From SURF-13 sp041695325 (GTDB lineage Bacteria > Pseudomonadota > Gammaproteobacteria > SURF-13): a DNA stretch of 64,000 nt. Every line of letters starts with the position of its first letter. Position 1 is the stretch's first letter. Shown here piece by piece: positions 1-8,430 of the stretch. The stretch covers positions 1 through 64,000 of the forward strand of contig JBGFRC010000050.1 of the NCBI GenBank assembly GCA_041695325.1, given 5' to 3'. Both the position numbers and the translations under genes were made by a program. The notes under the pieces are model-generated. The model saw nothing but the letters and a program-made list of their open reading frames with translations. It ran no database searches and was not told the DNA's origin.

Positions 1-737
1 AGGAACGCTGGGCCGCGCAAATTCAGGAATACCTGGTCATAGGCGAAATGCAGTGGCTTTCAGACTCCACCGGAAAATTCCTGAGCATTTATACCAAGCC
101 AAACAACAGCAAGGCCAAGGGTGCGGTGATATTGATGCACGGCGAGGGACGGCACCCGGACTGGCCGGAGGTGATTTCGCTGCTGCGCCGCAGCCTGGCG
201 GAGCAAGGCTACGCCACCTTGTCGCTGCAAATGCCGATACTGCCGCGCGGCGCGCCGCTCTCCGGTTACGGACGCGCGCTGGACGAGGCCGCGCCGCGCA
301 TCCGCGAAGGCATGAAATTCCTGCGCGCCGAAGGTTACGCCGACATCGCGCTGATCGGGCACGGCATGGGCGCGGCCATGGGCCTCGGCGCGCTCGCCGA
401 AGGCAAGATCAAGGGCGTGCGCGGCTTCATCGGCGTAGGCATGGCGGCGCACGTCAGCGAAAAGCCCCGTTATCCGCTTGATCCGCGCCTGCACGCTCCC
501 ACCATGCTGGCCAAGCTGCGCCTGCCGCTGCTGGACATCTACGGCGGTCTGGATGACAAGGTGGTCGCCGCCTCCGCGCCTGAGCGCGCCGAGGCCGCAA
601 GGCGGGCGGGCAACCGGGGGTACGAACAGTATAAAATCGCCGACGCGGATCACGGCTTCGGCCGCTTCGAGCGTGAGCTGTCCGAGTACATCGCCGCCTG
701 GCTGGCTAAACTCATGACGGGCCGCAACCAACGGTAA
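1..737 (+). CDS. DUF3530 family alpha/beta hydrolase (5' end outside window)
   Basis: An alpha/beta-hydrolase-like protein of the DUF3530 type. The frame is open to the left edge (codon phase begins at base 3), and the residues before the first ATG at 48 (ERWAAQIQEYLVIGE) read like family sequence. The true start and any signal peptide therefore lie upstream, and the ATG at 48 is probably internal. Visible motifs are an oxyanion-type LMHGEG near the start, the nucleophile elbow GHGMG, and a late Asp-His pair in DADHGF. The substrate is unknown. It ends one base before cutA, which suggests co-transcription. Confidence 0.75.
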   Translation, partial: ERWAAQIQEYLVIGEMQWLSDSTGKFLSIYTKPNNSKAKGAVILMHGEGRHPDWPEVISLLRRSLAEQGYATLSLQMPILPRGAPLSGYGRALDEAAPRIREGMKFLRAEGYADIALIGHGMGAAMGLGALAEGKIKGVRGFIGVGMAAHVSEKPRYPLDPRLHAPTMLAKLRLPLLDIYGGLDDKVVAASAPERAEAARRAGNRGYEQYKIADADHGFGRFERELSEYIAAWLAKLMTGRNQR

Positions 738-738
738 C

Positions 739-1062
739 ATGGGTACGGCGTATTACATCGTCTTCAACACCTGCCCGGACCAGGACAGCGCGCGGCGCAT
801 CGCCGAGGCGCTGGTGGAACGGAACCTGGCGGCGTGCGTCAACATCGTGCCGGAGCTGCACTCGGTGTACCGCTGGAAGGGCAAGCGTGAGAGCGCCGAC
901 GAATTATTATTGATCATCAAGGCGCGCGCGGCGGATTACGCGGGGCTCGAAGCCGCGATCCGCGAGCTGCACCCCTATGAACTTCCGGAAATCGTCGCAG
1001 TCTCTGTTGAAACCGGGCTGCCGGCCTACCTGCAATGGATTGAACATGATATCCAAGGCTAA
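739..1062 (+). CDS. cutA: Divalent-cation tolerance protein CutA
   Basis: A 107-residue CutA1 protein, full length for this small trimeric ferredoxin-fold family linked to copper and other divalent-cation tolerance. Family hallmarks are LAACVNIVPELHSVYRWKGK in the first half and the hydrophobic end ELPEIVAVSVETGLPAYLQWI. The ATG lies one base after the preceding stop. The last 17 bases overlap the start of dsbD, and a cutA-dsbD pairing is common in proteobacteria, so the two are probably co-translated. Confidence 0.93.
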   Translation: MGTAYYIVFNTCPDQDSARRIAEALVERNLAACVNIVPELHSVYRWKGKRESADELLLIIKARAADYAGLEAAIRELHPYELPEIVAVSVETGLPAYLQWIEHDIQG

Positions 1063-2908
1063 ACTCGTTCTGCTCACACTGTGCCTCCTTTGGAGCGCGC
1101 TCGCCGGCGCCGCCACGGAGCCTTCCGCCGGGTTATTCAGCTCGCTGGGCGCGAAGCTCGGCCTGGCTAAAAGCGACCATCCGTTTCTCGAAGTGGATGA
1201 GGCCTTTGTGTTTTCCGCCGAGGCCGGGGCGCAGCACATCGTCGCGCGCTGGCGCATCGCCGAGGGTTATTATCTCTACCGCGACAAATTCAAATTTGAA
1301 TTGAAAAACACGGCGGGAGTCGCGCTGGGTCCCGCGCAATTTCCATCCGGTAAAATCAAGGCCGACCCCAACTTCGGCGACACCGAGGTGTATCACAACG
1401 CGGTGGACGTCATCCTGCCGCTGCAACGCGGCGCGGACTCCGCCGCGCCGCTGACCTTGCAGGTTCAGTACCAGGGCTGCGCCGAGGCGGGCTTTTGTTA
1501 TCCGCCGGTGACCAGGAACGTGGCGCTCACCCTGCCCGCCGCGTCCGCTGTGACTGAAGCCCCTCCGCCCCTGTCCGAGCAAGACAAGCTGGCGCAGTTG
1601 CTCACGCGCGGCAATCTGCCGCTCGCCCTGCTGATCTTTTTCGGCTTAGGGGTCTTGCTCGCCTTCACACCGTGCGTATTCCCCACGATACCGATACTCT
1701 CCAGCATCATTGTGGGCCAAGGGGCGGAACAGAACACGCGCAGGGCGTTTAGTCTGTCCCTGGTCTACGTGCTGGCAATGGCGCTCACCTACACCGTCGC
1801 CGGCGTGATCGCGGGGCTGTTCGGCGCCAACCTGCAGGCTGCGATGCAAAATCCCTGGGTGTTGTCGGCGTTCAGCGCGCTGTTCGTGGCGCTGGCGCTT
1901 TCTCTGTTCGGCCTGTATCCACTGCAACTCCCCGCCGGTCTGCAAACCCGGCTCGCCGGCGTAAGCGCCAGGCAAAAGGGAGGTTCGCTCTACGGCGTGG
2001 CGGTGATGGGGTTTCTTTCCGCGCTCATCGTGGGGCCGTGTCTCGCCGCGCCGCTTGCCGCCGCGCTGATCGTGATCGGCCAGTCGGGGGATGCGCTGCT
2101 TGGCGGCGCGGCCTTGTTCGCCTTGAGCCTGGGGATGGGCGCGCCGCTGATACTGATCGGCGCCTCGCTGGGGCGCTGGCTGCCCACGGCCGGGGCCTGG
2201 ATGAACACGCTGAAAAACGTGTTCGGCGTGCTGCTCTTGGCGCTCGCCATCTGGATGATGTCGCGCATCCTGCCCGCGCAGGCCACGCTGGCGCTGTGGG
2301 CGCTGCTGCTCATCGTCAGCGGCGTGTACATGGGCGCGCTCAACCGTCTCTACCCGGACGCCTCCGGCTGGCGCAAGCTATGGCAAGGTGTGGGCATCGC
2401 CATGCTGCTGTATGGCGCGCTGCTTCTGGTGGGCGCGGCGAGCGGCGCCCACAACACTCTGCAGCCGCTGCAAAATATCGCCGCCGGCGCGGGCAAAACC
2501 GCCGTCACCAATGAAAAGCTGGCCTTTAAACGCATCAAGAGCCTCGCTGATCTGGAACGCGAACTCAGCGCCGCCCGGGCACAGGCCCGCCCGGTGATGC
2601 TGGACTTCTACGCCGACTGGTGCGTGTCCTGCATCGAGATGGAGAAATTCACCTTTTCCCATCCGAAGGTGCGCGAGGCGCTGAGCGGCGCGATTTTGCT
2701 GCAGGCCGACGTCACAGTGCAGGATGAAACCGATCTTGCCCTGCAAAAGGGCTTGGGGGTATTTGGCCCGCCTACCTTGATCTTTTTTGGGGCCGACGGT
2801 CGGGAAAGGACGGCCTACCGGCTGGTAGGGCCGGAAGGACCGGAGGCATTTGAAAAACGCGTCAGGGTCGCTTTTTCGTCCAATTTGCAGCCATCTTCGG
2901 TAATTTAG
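1046..2908 (+). CDS. dsbD: Thiol:disulfide interchange protein DsbD
   Basis: A 620-residue inner-membrane reductant conduit that passes electrons from cytoplasmic thioredoxin to periplasmic DsbC, DsbG and cytochrome c maturation partners. The ATG at 1046, inside the end of cutA, is chosen because it begins a good signal peptide (MISKAKLVLLTLCLLWSALA). An N-terminal domain carries Cys145 and Cys151 (GCAEAGFCYPP). The membrane core of about eight segments has Cys210 (TPCVFPT) and Cys332 (GPCLAAP). A C-terminal thioredoxin domain has Cys526 and Cys529 (DWCVSC). All three redox pairs are present, so the protein looks functional. An upstream in-frame ATG at 977 would add a non-family extension. 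Confidence 0.95.
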   Translation: MISKAKLVLLTLCLLWSALAGAATEPSAGLFSSLGAKLGLAKSDHPFLEVDEAFVFSAEAGAQHIVARWRIAEGYYLYRDKFKFELKNTAGVALGPAQFPSGKIKADPNFGDTEVYHNAVDVILPLQRGADSAAPLTLQVQYQGCAEAGFCYPPVTRNVALTLPAASAVTEAPPPLSEQDKLAQLLTRGNLPLALLIFFGLGVLLAFTPCVFPTIPILSSIIVGQGAEQNTRRAFSLSLVYVLAMALTYTVAGVIAGLFGANLQAAMQNPWVLSAFSALFVALALSLFGLYPLQLPAGLQTRLAGVSARQKGGSLYGVAVMGFLSALIVGPCLAAPLAAALIVIGQSGDALLGGAALFALSLGMGAPLILIGASLGRWLPTAGAWMNTLKNVFGVLLLALAIWMMSRILPAQATLALWALLLIVSGVYMGALNRLYPDASGWRKLWQGVGIAMLLYGALLLVGAASGAHNTLQPLQNIAAGAGKTAVTNEKLAFKRIKSLADLERELSAARAQARPVMLDFYADWCVSCIEMEKFTFSHPKVREALSGAILLQADVTVQDETDLALQKGLGVFGPPTLIFFGADGRERTAYRLVGPEGPEAFEKRVRVAFSSNLQPSSVI

Positions 2909-2926
2909 ACAATATCTAACGCCAAC

Positions 2927-2955
2927 TAGACAAGCCCCGCTTGACCGTGCACAAT
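2927..2955 (+). promoter_or_regulatory. Candidate sigma-70 promoter for aroQ-accB-accC
   Basis: TAGACA at 2927-2932 (5 of 6 matches to TTGACA) is followed after exactly 17 bases by CACAAT at 2950-2955 (4 of 6). It lies in the 78-base gap between dsbD and aroQ, which is the largest gap before the dgc locus. Start-site distance to aroQ would be about 25 bases. This is only a consensus match. Confidence 0.35.
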
Positions 2956-2986
2956 AGCGCGGGTTGACCTCGAGGGGGATAATAAC

Positions 2987-3430
2987 ATGGCCAAGCTGTT
3001 AGTGCTGCACGGGCCGAATCTTAATCTGCTGGGAAGCCGGGAAACGGACATTTACGGCGCCACTACCCTGGAGCAGATCAACGCCAGGCTGGAGGCTGTG
3101 GCCACGGAGGCCGGCCACACGCTGACCGCCTTCCAGAGCAACGCCGAGCACGAGCTGGTGGAGCGCATCCATCAGGCCGGGCGCGAAAAGATCGCCTACA
3201 TCATCTTCAATCCGGCGGCCTACACCCACACCAGCGTCGCCCTGTGCGACGCCCTGCGCGCGGTGCACATCCCGTACATCGAGGTGCATCTCTCCAACAT
3301 TCACGCGCGCGAAGCATTCCGTCAGCACTCTTATTTTTCCGCCGGCGCCGAGGGGGTGATCTGCGGCCTGGGCGCCTACGCCTACGAGCTCGCGCTGCGG
3401 GCGGCGCTGCATAAACTCGCAGAGGCTTAA
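2987..3430 (+). CDS. aroQ: 3-dehydroquinate dehydratase, type II
   Basis: A 147-residue type II dehydroquinase that makes 3-dehydroshikimate in the shikimate pathway; the family forms dodecamers. The N-terminal signature [20 protein letters not shown] is complete. Further family features are the loop region [32 protein letters not shown], the substrate-contact region [10 protein letters not shown] with its following His, and [15 protein letters not shown]. It precedes accB by 5 bases, and aroQ-accB-accC is a common proteobacterial order. A purine-rich GAGGGGG lies upstream of the ATG. Confidence 0.96.
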   Translation: MAKLLVLHGPNLNLLGSRETDIYGATTLEQINARLEAVATEAGHTLTAFQSNAEHELVERIHQAGREKIAYIIFNPAAYTHTSVALCDALRAVHIPYIEVHLSNIHAREAFRQHSYFSAGAEGVICGLGAYAYELALRAALHKLAEA

Positions 3431-3435
3431 AAAAT

Positions 3436-3888
3436 ATGGATATACGAAAAGTCAAAAAGCTGATCGAGATCCTGGAGGAGTCCGGGCTGGCCGAGATCGA
3501 AATCCGCGAGGGCGAGGAATCGGTGCGCATCAGCCGCTACACCAAGGCGGCCCCGGCTGCGCCGGTCAGCCCGCCCGTCATCACCGTAGAACCCCTTTTG
3601 CCTCCCGTAACCCCGCCGCCCGCCGTTCCCGCTCCCGCCGAAGCTGAAGCCCCCGGACATCCGGTCACCGCGCCCATGGTGGGCACCTTCTACCGCTCCC
3701 CCGCCCCCGGCAGCCCGCCGTTCGTCGAGGTCGGCAAGCGCGTGGAGGTGGGCGAAACGCTGTGTGTGATCGAGGCCATGAAGATCATGAACCAGATTCA
3801 GGCCGACCGCGCCGGCGTGATCAAGTCCATCCTGGTGGAAAACAGCCAGCCGGTGGAATTCGGCCAGACCCTGATGCTGATTGAATAG
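3436..3888 (+). CDS. accB: Acetyl-CoA carboxylase biotin carboxyl carrier protein
   Basis: A 150-residue BCCP subunit of acetyl-CoA carboxylase, the first committed step of fatty-acid synthesis. The N-terminal helix region ([17 protein letters not shown]) binds the other subunit. A Pro/Ala-rich flexible linker spans about residues 38-75. The C-terminal biotinyl domain has the biotin-accepting Lys116 in EAMKIMNQI. Fifteen bases separate it from accC, its catalytic partner. Confidence 0.97.
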   Translation: MDIRKVKKLIEILEESGLAEIEIREGEESVRISRYTKAAPAAPVSPPVITVEPLLPPVTPPPAVPAPAEAEAPGHPVTAPMVGTFYRSPAPGSPPFVEVGKRVEVGETLCVIEAMKIMNQIQADRAGVIKSILVENSQPVEFGQTLMLIE

Positions 3889-3903
3889 ACCGGGTTTCTT
3901 CTC

Positions 3904-5244
3904 GTGCTCGAGAAAGTCGTCATTGCCAACCGGGGCGAGATCGCGCTGCGCATCTTGCGCGCCTGCCGCGAGCTCGGCATCAAGACCGTCGCCGTGCATT
4001 CCACGGTGGACCGTAATTTAAAGCACGTGCTGCTGGCCGATGAATCGGTGTGCATCGGCCCGCCGCCCTCGGCGCAGAGCTATCTCAACATCCCGGCCGT
4101 CATCAGCGCCGCCGAGGTCACCGACGCGGTGGCGATCCACCCCGGCTACGGCTTCCTGGCGGAAAACGCCGACTTCGCCGAGCGCGTGGAGCAGAGCGGC
4201 TTCATCTTCATCGGCCCGCGCGCCGAGACCATCCGCCTCATGGGCGACAAGATCTCCGCCATCAATGCCATGAAAAAGGCCGGTGTGCCGTGCGTGCCCG
4301 GCTCCAATGGCCCGCTCACCGACGACGCAAAACAGAATCACCTGCTGGCGCGCAGGATCGGCTACCCGGTGATCATCAAGGCGGCGGGCGGCGGCGGCGG
4401 GCGCGGCATGCGCGTGGTGCACGGCGAGGCCACGCTCAACAACGCCATCGCCCTCACCCGGGCGGAGGCGCTGGCGGCGTTCGGCAATGACACCGTGTAC
4501 ATGGAAAAATTCCTGGAGAACCCGCGCCACATCGAGTTCCAGGTGCTGGCCGACGGGCGCGGCAACGCCATTCATCTGGGCGAGCGCGACTGCTCCATGC
4601 AACGCCGCCACCAGAAGATCATCGAGGAATCGCCCGCGCCGCGCCTGCCGGAAAAGCTGCGCCACCAGATCGGCGAACGTTGCGCCAAGGCATGCCGCGA
4701 GATCGGCTATCGCGGCGCCGGCACCTTCGAGTTCCTGTATGAAAACGGCGAATTCTATTTCATCGAGATGAACACGCGCGTGCAGGTGGAACACCCGGTC
4801 ACCGAGATGGTCACTGGCGTGGACATCGTCAAGGAACAACTGCGCATCGCCGCCGGCGAGCGCTTATCCCTGCGCCAGAAGGACGTCCAATGGCGCGGCC
4901 ACGCCGTCGAGTGCCGCATCAACGCCGAGCATCCCGAAACCTTTGTGCCCTCGCCCGGCGTCATCACCCAGTTTCACACGCCGGGCGGCCCCGGCATCCG
5001 CGTGGACTCGCACATTTACAACGGCTATCCGGTGCCGCCTTATTACGATTCACTGATCGCCAAGATCATCACACACGGCGAGACGCGCGACGTGGCGCTC
5101 TCGCGCATGCGCAACGCCCTCTCCGAGCTGGTGGTGGAAGGCATCCATACCAATGCGGCGCTGCACCGCGAGATCATGAACGACGCGGCGTTCATCGCCG
5201 GCGGCACCAACATCCATTACCTGGAAAAGAAGCTGGCGCAGTAA
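3904..5244 (+). CDS. accC: Acetyl-CoA carboxylase biotin carboxylase subunit
   Basis: A 446-residue ATP-grasp biotin carboxylase that carboxylates biotin on AccB. It starts with GTG at 3904, giving the family start [18 protein letters not shown]. The Gly-rich ATP loop [13 protein letters not shown], the catalytic segment [16 protein letters not shown], the metal-binding [14 protein letters not shown] and the C-terminal RINAEHPE are all present. Its length is normal (E. coli about 449). It is followed by prmA 15 bases later, as in many gammaproteobacteria. Confidence 0.97.
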   Translation: MLEKVVIANRGEIALRILRACRELGIKTVAVHSTVDRNLKHVLLADESVCIGPPPSAQSYLNIPAVISAAEVTDAVAIHPGYGFLAENADFAERVEQSGFIFIGPRAETIRLMGDKISAINAMKKAGVPCVPGSNGPLTDDAKQNHLLARRIGYPVIIKAAGGGGGRGMRVVHGEATLNNAIALTRAEALAAFGNDTVYMEKFLENPRHIEFQVLADGRGNAIHLGERDCSMQRRHQKIIEESPAPRLPEKLRHQIGERCAKACREIGYRGAGTFEFLYENGEFYFIEMNTRVQVEHPVTEMVTGVDIVKEQLRIAAGERLSLRQKDVQWRGHAVECRINAEHPETFVPSPGVITQFHTPGGPGIRVDSHIYNGYPVPPYYDSLIAKIITHGETRDVALSRMRNALSELVVEGIHTNAALHREIMNDAAFIAGGTNIHYLEKKLAQ

Positions 5245-5259
5245 CCGCGCCCACGCGCC

Positions 5260-6240
5260 ATGTCCTGGCGGCAACTCACCTTGCAAATCGAGGCGCAACA
5301 CGCCGAACGGCTGGTGCAATTAGTGAGCGAGGCGGGCGCGCTCGCGGTGACGCTGCGCGCCGCCGGCGGCGACGCCCTCTACGAGCCGGCACCGGGCGCC
5401 ACGCCGCTCTGGGCGCGCACCGAGCTGAGCGCGCTATTCGAGGCGCACCCCGACCTGAAACATTTGCTGGGCGAGATGAAAGACGCCCTGCCCGCCCTGC
5501 CGCCTTACCACATCGAAATGCTGGCGGAACAGGATTGGGTGCGCCTGGTGCAGCAGGACATCAAGCCGCTGTGCTTCGGCGGCCGGCTGTGGGTGTACCC
5601 CAGCCATATCGCGCCGCCGGCTGACTCGCACATCATACTTGATCCCGGCCTGGCCTTCGGCACCGGCGCGCACCCGACCACCGCCTTATGCCTGGAGTGG
5701 TTGGCCACGCACGAGGTCACGGGTCACAGCGTGCTCGATTACGGCTGCGGCTCCGGCATCCTGGCCCTCTCCGCAGTCAAGCTCGGCGCGCGTCACGCAT
5801 GGGCGGTGGACCACGACCCGCAGGCACTGCAAGCCACGCGGGATAACGCGCGCAAAAACGCCATCGAGTCCCGCATCAGCGCCGTTGCGCCGCCCGGCAT
5901 GCCCGACGCCAGCCAGGGACGGCTCAGTGTCGCGGGAGGGTCGCTCCTGCGCGTCCCTGCGCCCGCGACATTGGGGCATCCTGCCCGGCACAGGACGCCG
6001 GGAGCGACTACCGGCGTGGATACGCTGCTCGCCAACATCCTCGCCACGCCGCTGATCGAGCTTGCGCCGCGCCTCGCGCGCCGTGTGAATACGGGCGGCC
6101 GCCTGGTATTATCCGGCATCCTGCGGGAACAGGCGGAAGAGGTGAGCGCGGCTTACCAAAGCTGGTGCGACGTGACGCTGTGGGCGGAGCGTGACGGCTG
6201 GGTATGCCTGGATGCGGTAAGAAAAGCTATTATGGTGTGA
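5260..6240 (+). CDS. prmA: Ribosomal protein L11 methyltransferase, with in-frame repeat insertion
   Basis: A SAM-dependent methyltransferase that trimethylates ribosomal protein L11. It has an N-terminal L11-binding domain and a Rossmann domain with DPGLAFGTGAHPTT, the SAM loop DYGCGSGILALSA and the catalytic-region motif LLANILATPL. At 326 residues it is about 33 longer than E. coli PrmA. The surplus falls between the strand after ESRISAV and LLANIL, and is encoded by a dispersed repeat (5911-6008) that keeps the frame open. The insertion sits in what is normally a short loop before motif IV, so activity may be retained. It ends 2 bases before the next gene. Confidence 0.93.
   Translation: MSWRQLTLQIEAQHAERLVQLVSEAGALAVTLRAAGGDALYEPAPGATPLWARTELSALFEAHPDLKHLLGEMKDALPALPPYHIEMLAEQDWVRLVQQDIKPLCFGGRLWVYPSHIAPPADSHIILDPGLAFGTGAHPTTALCLEWLATHEVTGHSVLDYGCGSGILALSAVKLGARHAWAVDHDPQALQATRDNARKNAIESRISAVAPPGMPDASQGRLSVAGGSLLRVPAPATLGHPARHRTPGATTGVDTLLANILATPLIELAPRLARRVNTGGRLVLSGILREQAEEVSAAYQSWCDVTLWAERDGWVCLDAVRKAIMV
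5911..6008 (+). repeat. In-frame palindromic repeat, family 1 copy A (composite)
   Basis: It begins with the hairpin AGCC-AGGGAC-GGCT (5911-5924), continues TCAGTGTCGCGGGAGG, and ends with CAGGACGCCGGGAGCGAC. The same flanks occur at 10383-10430. The middle holds an inverted partial copy, so the element is nested. It also contains a 6-bp stem CCCGGC/GCCGGG around ACAGGAC. It encodes VAGGS at residue 224 and TPGAT at 246-250 of PrmA, in the same frame as the copies in bamC and rng. Confidence 0.8.
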
Positions 6241-6242
6241 CT

Positions 6243-7178
6243 ATGTATACCCAATGTCTGTACTGCGACGCCTTGTTCCGGATCAGCGCCGCCGACCTGC
6301 GCGCCGGCCAGGGCAAGGTGCGCTGCGGCGCGTGCAACACGGTATTCAACGCGCTCTGCAACTTGAGCGACGAGCCGCCCGCCATCCCTGTGGTGAACGA
6401 GCGCATCGCGCTCACTCCCGAAGCGCCGCAGAGCGGCGTCAGGGAAAAGGCGGCGGCCCCGCCCACCTTGCATGCCGAAGCGCTCGACGCGCCGCTGCAG
6501 CCGGACGCCGTGGAAGCCGCGCCGCGATTCAGCACCCTCGACACGGAACGGCCGGAGTTGTCCGCTACCCCGGCGGAATTTACCCTGAGCGCAGCCGAGG
6601 GAGTCGGGGCGGACAAATCCCAGGCGATTGAATCCACCGAGCCGGAAGCCCCCCTTGCGCCAATGGCGCAAAAATCTTACTGCTGGCTCAGCACCGGCGC
6701 CTGGAGCCTGGCCATCGCCGGTCTGATCGCGCTATTGCTCGCGCAATATCTCTACTTCGCGCGCAACGAGCTCGCGCGTCACGCCGAGCTGCGCCCCGCG
6801 CTCGGCGCGTTTTGCTCGGCGCTCAATACCATTGTTCCGTGCGCTATAGCGCTGCAACGCGACATCCGGCGCATCGAGGTGGAGAACCGCACGGTGCAGC
6901 TGCACCCCGGTGCGCCCGACGCGCTGCTGATCCAGCTCACGCTGGTAAACAAGGCGCGCTTCGCCCAACCCTACCCCGTGCTGGAGCTCAGCTTCACTGA
7001 TTTAAACGCAAACCTGATCGCGCAACGCCGCTTTCAGCCCGGCGACTATCTGGAGCACGGCGTGAGCATCGCTGACGGCATGACGCCGGACATTCCGTTG
7101 CAGGTGACGCTGGAGCTCGCCGCGCCGGAAAACGGCCTGAACTTTGAACTTTCGTCCTGGAATCTGGCGCTGTACTGA
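6243..7178 (+). CDS. Zinc-ribbon (MJ0042 type) DUF3426 membrane protein
   Basis: A 311-residue protein of unknown function. It begins with a C4 zinc ribbon, CLYCDALFRI followed by VRCGACNTVF, of the MJ0042/zinc_ribbon_5 type. A low-complexity acidic/Ala/Pro linker follows to about residue 140. One transmembrane segment (SLAIAGLIALLLAQYLYFAR) leads into a DUF3426 domain that includes PYPVLELSFTD. The ATG at 6243, two bases after the prmA stop, is chosen because it starts directly at the ribbon. PrmA next to a DUF3426 zinc-ribbon protein is a recurring proteobacterial arrangement. Its stop codon abuts the repeat element at 7179. Confidence 0.85.
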   Translation: MYTQCLYCDALFRISAADLRAGQGKVRCGACNTVFNALCNLSDEPPAIPVVNERIALTPEAPQSGVREKAAAPPTLHAEALDAPLQPDAVEAAPRFSTLDTERPELSATPAEFTLSAAEGVGADKSQAIESTEPEAPLAPMAQKSYCWLSTGAWSLAIAGLIALLLAQYLYFARNELARHAELRPALGAFCSALNTIVPCAIALQRDIRRIEVENRTVQLHPGAPDALLIQLTLVNKARFAQPYPVLELSFTDLNANLIAQRRFQPGDYLEHGVSIADGMTPDIPLQVTLELAAPENGLNFELSSWNLALY

Positions 7179-7337
7179 CTAGCAGTTCGTTGAAAAACGA
7201 ACTGCTAAGCGCCACAGGGGCGTGCCGCATCGAAAATCAAACACGCAAGTGTTTGATTTTCGGAGCGAGGCGCGGACATGTGCCGCGCCGAAGCGAGTTG
7301 AAAAAGGCCAGGACGGCCTTTTTCAACAAACTGCTAG
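7179..7337. repeat. YTAG-bounded multi-hairpin element, copy 1 (159 bp)
   Basis: It is bounded by CTAG at 7179-7182 and 7334-7337. From left to right it holds three hairpins: GCAGTTCGTT-GAAA-AACGAACTGC; a 12-bp stem AAAATCAAACAC with loop GCAA; and a 13-bp stem GTTGAAAAAGGCC with loop AGGAC. It fills the gap between two convergent genes: it begins one base after the upstream TGA, and its right CTAG supplies the stop codon of the minus-strand GGDEF gene. It resembles a miniature inverted-repeat element and probably terminates transcription both ways. A second copy is at 39806-40047. Confidence 0.85.
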
Positions 7338-8326
7338 ACTGAAACGCAGTTGCGGCCTTTCTCCCTGGCGCGGCGGAGGGCGGCGTTGGCGGCGGCGTAG
7401 ACGTCCTCCGTGCTGCTGTCCGGCCCGGCCTGGGCAAGGCCGATGGAGACGGTGATATTGGACAGGCTGATGTTATCGGGCAGGGTGAAATTCATCTTGT
7501 TGACCTCGTCCACCAGCCGCTGCGCAATGCGCCGCCCCTGCTCCAGTTCCGTCTCGGGCAGTGCCACCAGAAACTCCTCCCCGCCGTAGCGCGCCACCAC
7601 GGCGTCCGGGCGCACGTGCTCGGTAAGCACGCGCGCCAAGGCCAGCAAGGCGCGGTCGCCGGCCGTGTGGCCGTGCCGCTCGTTGTAGCTTTTGAAGTGG
7701 TCCACGTCCACCAGCAACAAAACCACGCTCCCGCCGTCGAAGGTGTAGCGCTCGTGCATGCGCGCAAACAACTCGTCGAAGCGGCGCCGGTTGTACAGCC
7801 CGGTAAGCGCATCGGTGCCGGCGTACAGCTCGTACTGCTCCAGCAGCTTGATGCTGTCCAGAATAACCTGATTGTCGCGTTGCAGGCGGCGCGCGATGAT
7901 ATACAGCAGATTGCGCGCCACGCCGTGCGACACGCGCACCATGGTCCACAGCGTTTTCTGTTTTATCACCAGCAACACGCTGTCTTCATTCGCCACCACG
8001 TACGCCGAGGGCGTAGCCTCGGTGATGATGGAGATCTCGCCCACGCACTCGCCGCTGTCGAGCTTGAGCAGGGGCGCGCCTTCCGGGCCATCGAGATGCA
8101 CGCTCAGGCCGCCGCTGAGCAATATGTATAAATTGTCGTTTTTCTTGGTTGGCGCAAGCAGCGTTTCCCCCTTCCTGATCTGCATGAGCGCACACTCCTC
8201 CAGCAGATAATTGACCCCTTCCAGGCTCATGCCATTGAACAGCGCCGCCTGTCTGATCAGCTTACGGTAAGGCTCAGCGGTCGGAATAAGCCGAAGATCT
8301 TTGTTTTTCAAAATGGCCATACTCAA
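7334..8326 (-). CDS. Diguanylate cyclase with N-terminal cNMP-binding domain
   Basis: About 330 residues. Residues 40-150 form a CRP-like cyclic-nucleotide-binding domain (LLSGGLSVHL, then CVGEISIITEATPSAYVV, close to the phosphate-binding-cassette pattern). A helical linker leads to a C-terminal GGDEF domain with DALTGLYNRRRFDELF and active-site RYGGEEF, so c-di-GMP synthesis is likely. The inhibitory I-site RxxD is degenerate: the position reads RPDA. No transmembrane segment is seen. The start is TTG at 8326 or ATG at 8320 (MAILKNKDL); no strong ribosome site separates them. The stop TAG lies within the CTAG end of the adjoining repeat. Confidence 0.85.
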   Translation of the reverse strand: MSMAILKNKDLRLIPTAEPYRKLIRQAALFNGMSLEGVNYLLEECALMQIRKGETLLAPTKKNDNLYILLSGGLSVHLDGPEGAPLLKLDSGECVGEISIITEATPSAYVVANEDSVLLVIKQKTLWTMVRVSHGVARNLLYIIARRLQRDNQVILDSIKLLEQYELYAGTDALTGLYNRRRFDELFARMHERYTFDGGSVVLLLVDVDHFKSYNERHGHTAGDRALLALARVLTEHVRPDAVVARYGGEEFLVALPETELEQGRRIAQRLVDEVNKMNFTLPDNISLSNITVSIGLAQAGPDSSTEDVYAAANAALRRAREKGRNCVSV

Positions 8327-8418
8327 TACGTCAAGACGCCGCCTTGGGTTTCCGCGCCCTTTACGGACTCGACCCGGCGGCCTTTAAACTGACGTAAAGA
8401 TACACCATCTTTATCTGT

Positions 8419-8424
8419 TAGAAT
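8419..8424 (+). promoter_or_regulatory. -10 element of rnpB
   Basis: TAGAAT lies 6 bases before the inferred 5' end of RNase P RNA at 8431, the expected distance for a sigma-70 start. No convincing -35 hexamer is seen at 16-18 bases upstream. Confidence 0.5.
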
Positions 8425-8430
8425 AGCAAT

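Noticed and set aside
2964..2983. TTGACC ... GATAAT as an aroQ promoter
   Set aside because: The hexamers are only 8 bases apart, and GATAAT overlaps the start codon region.
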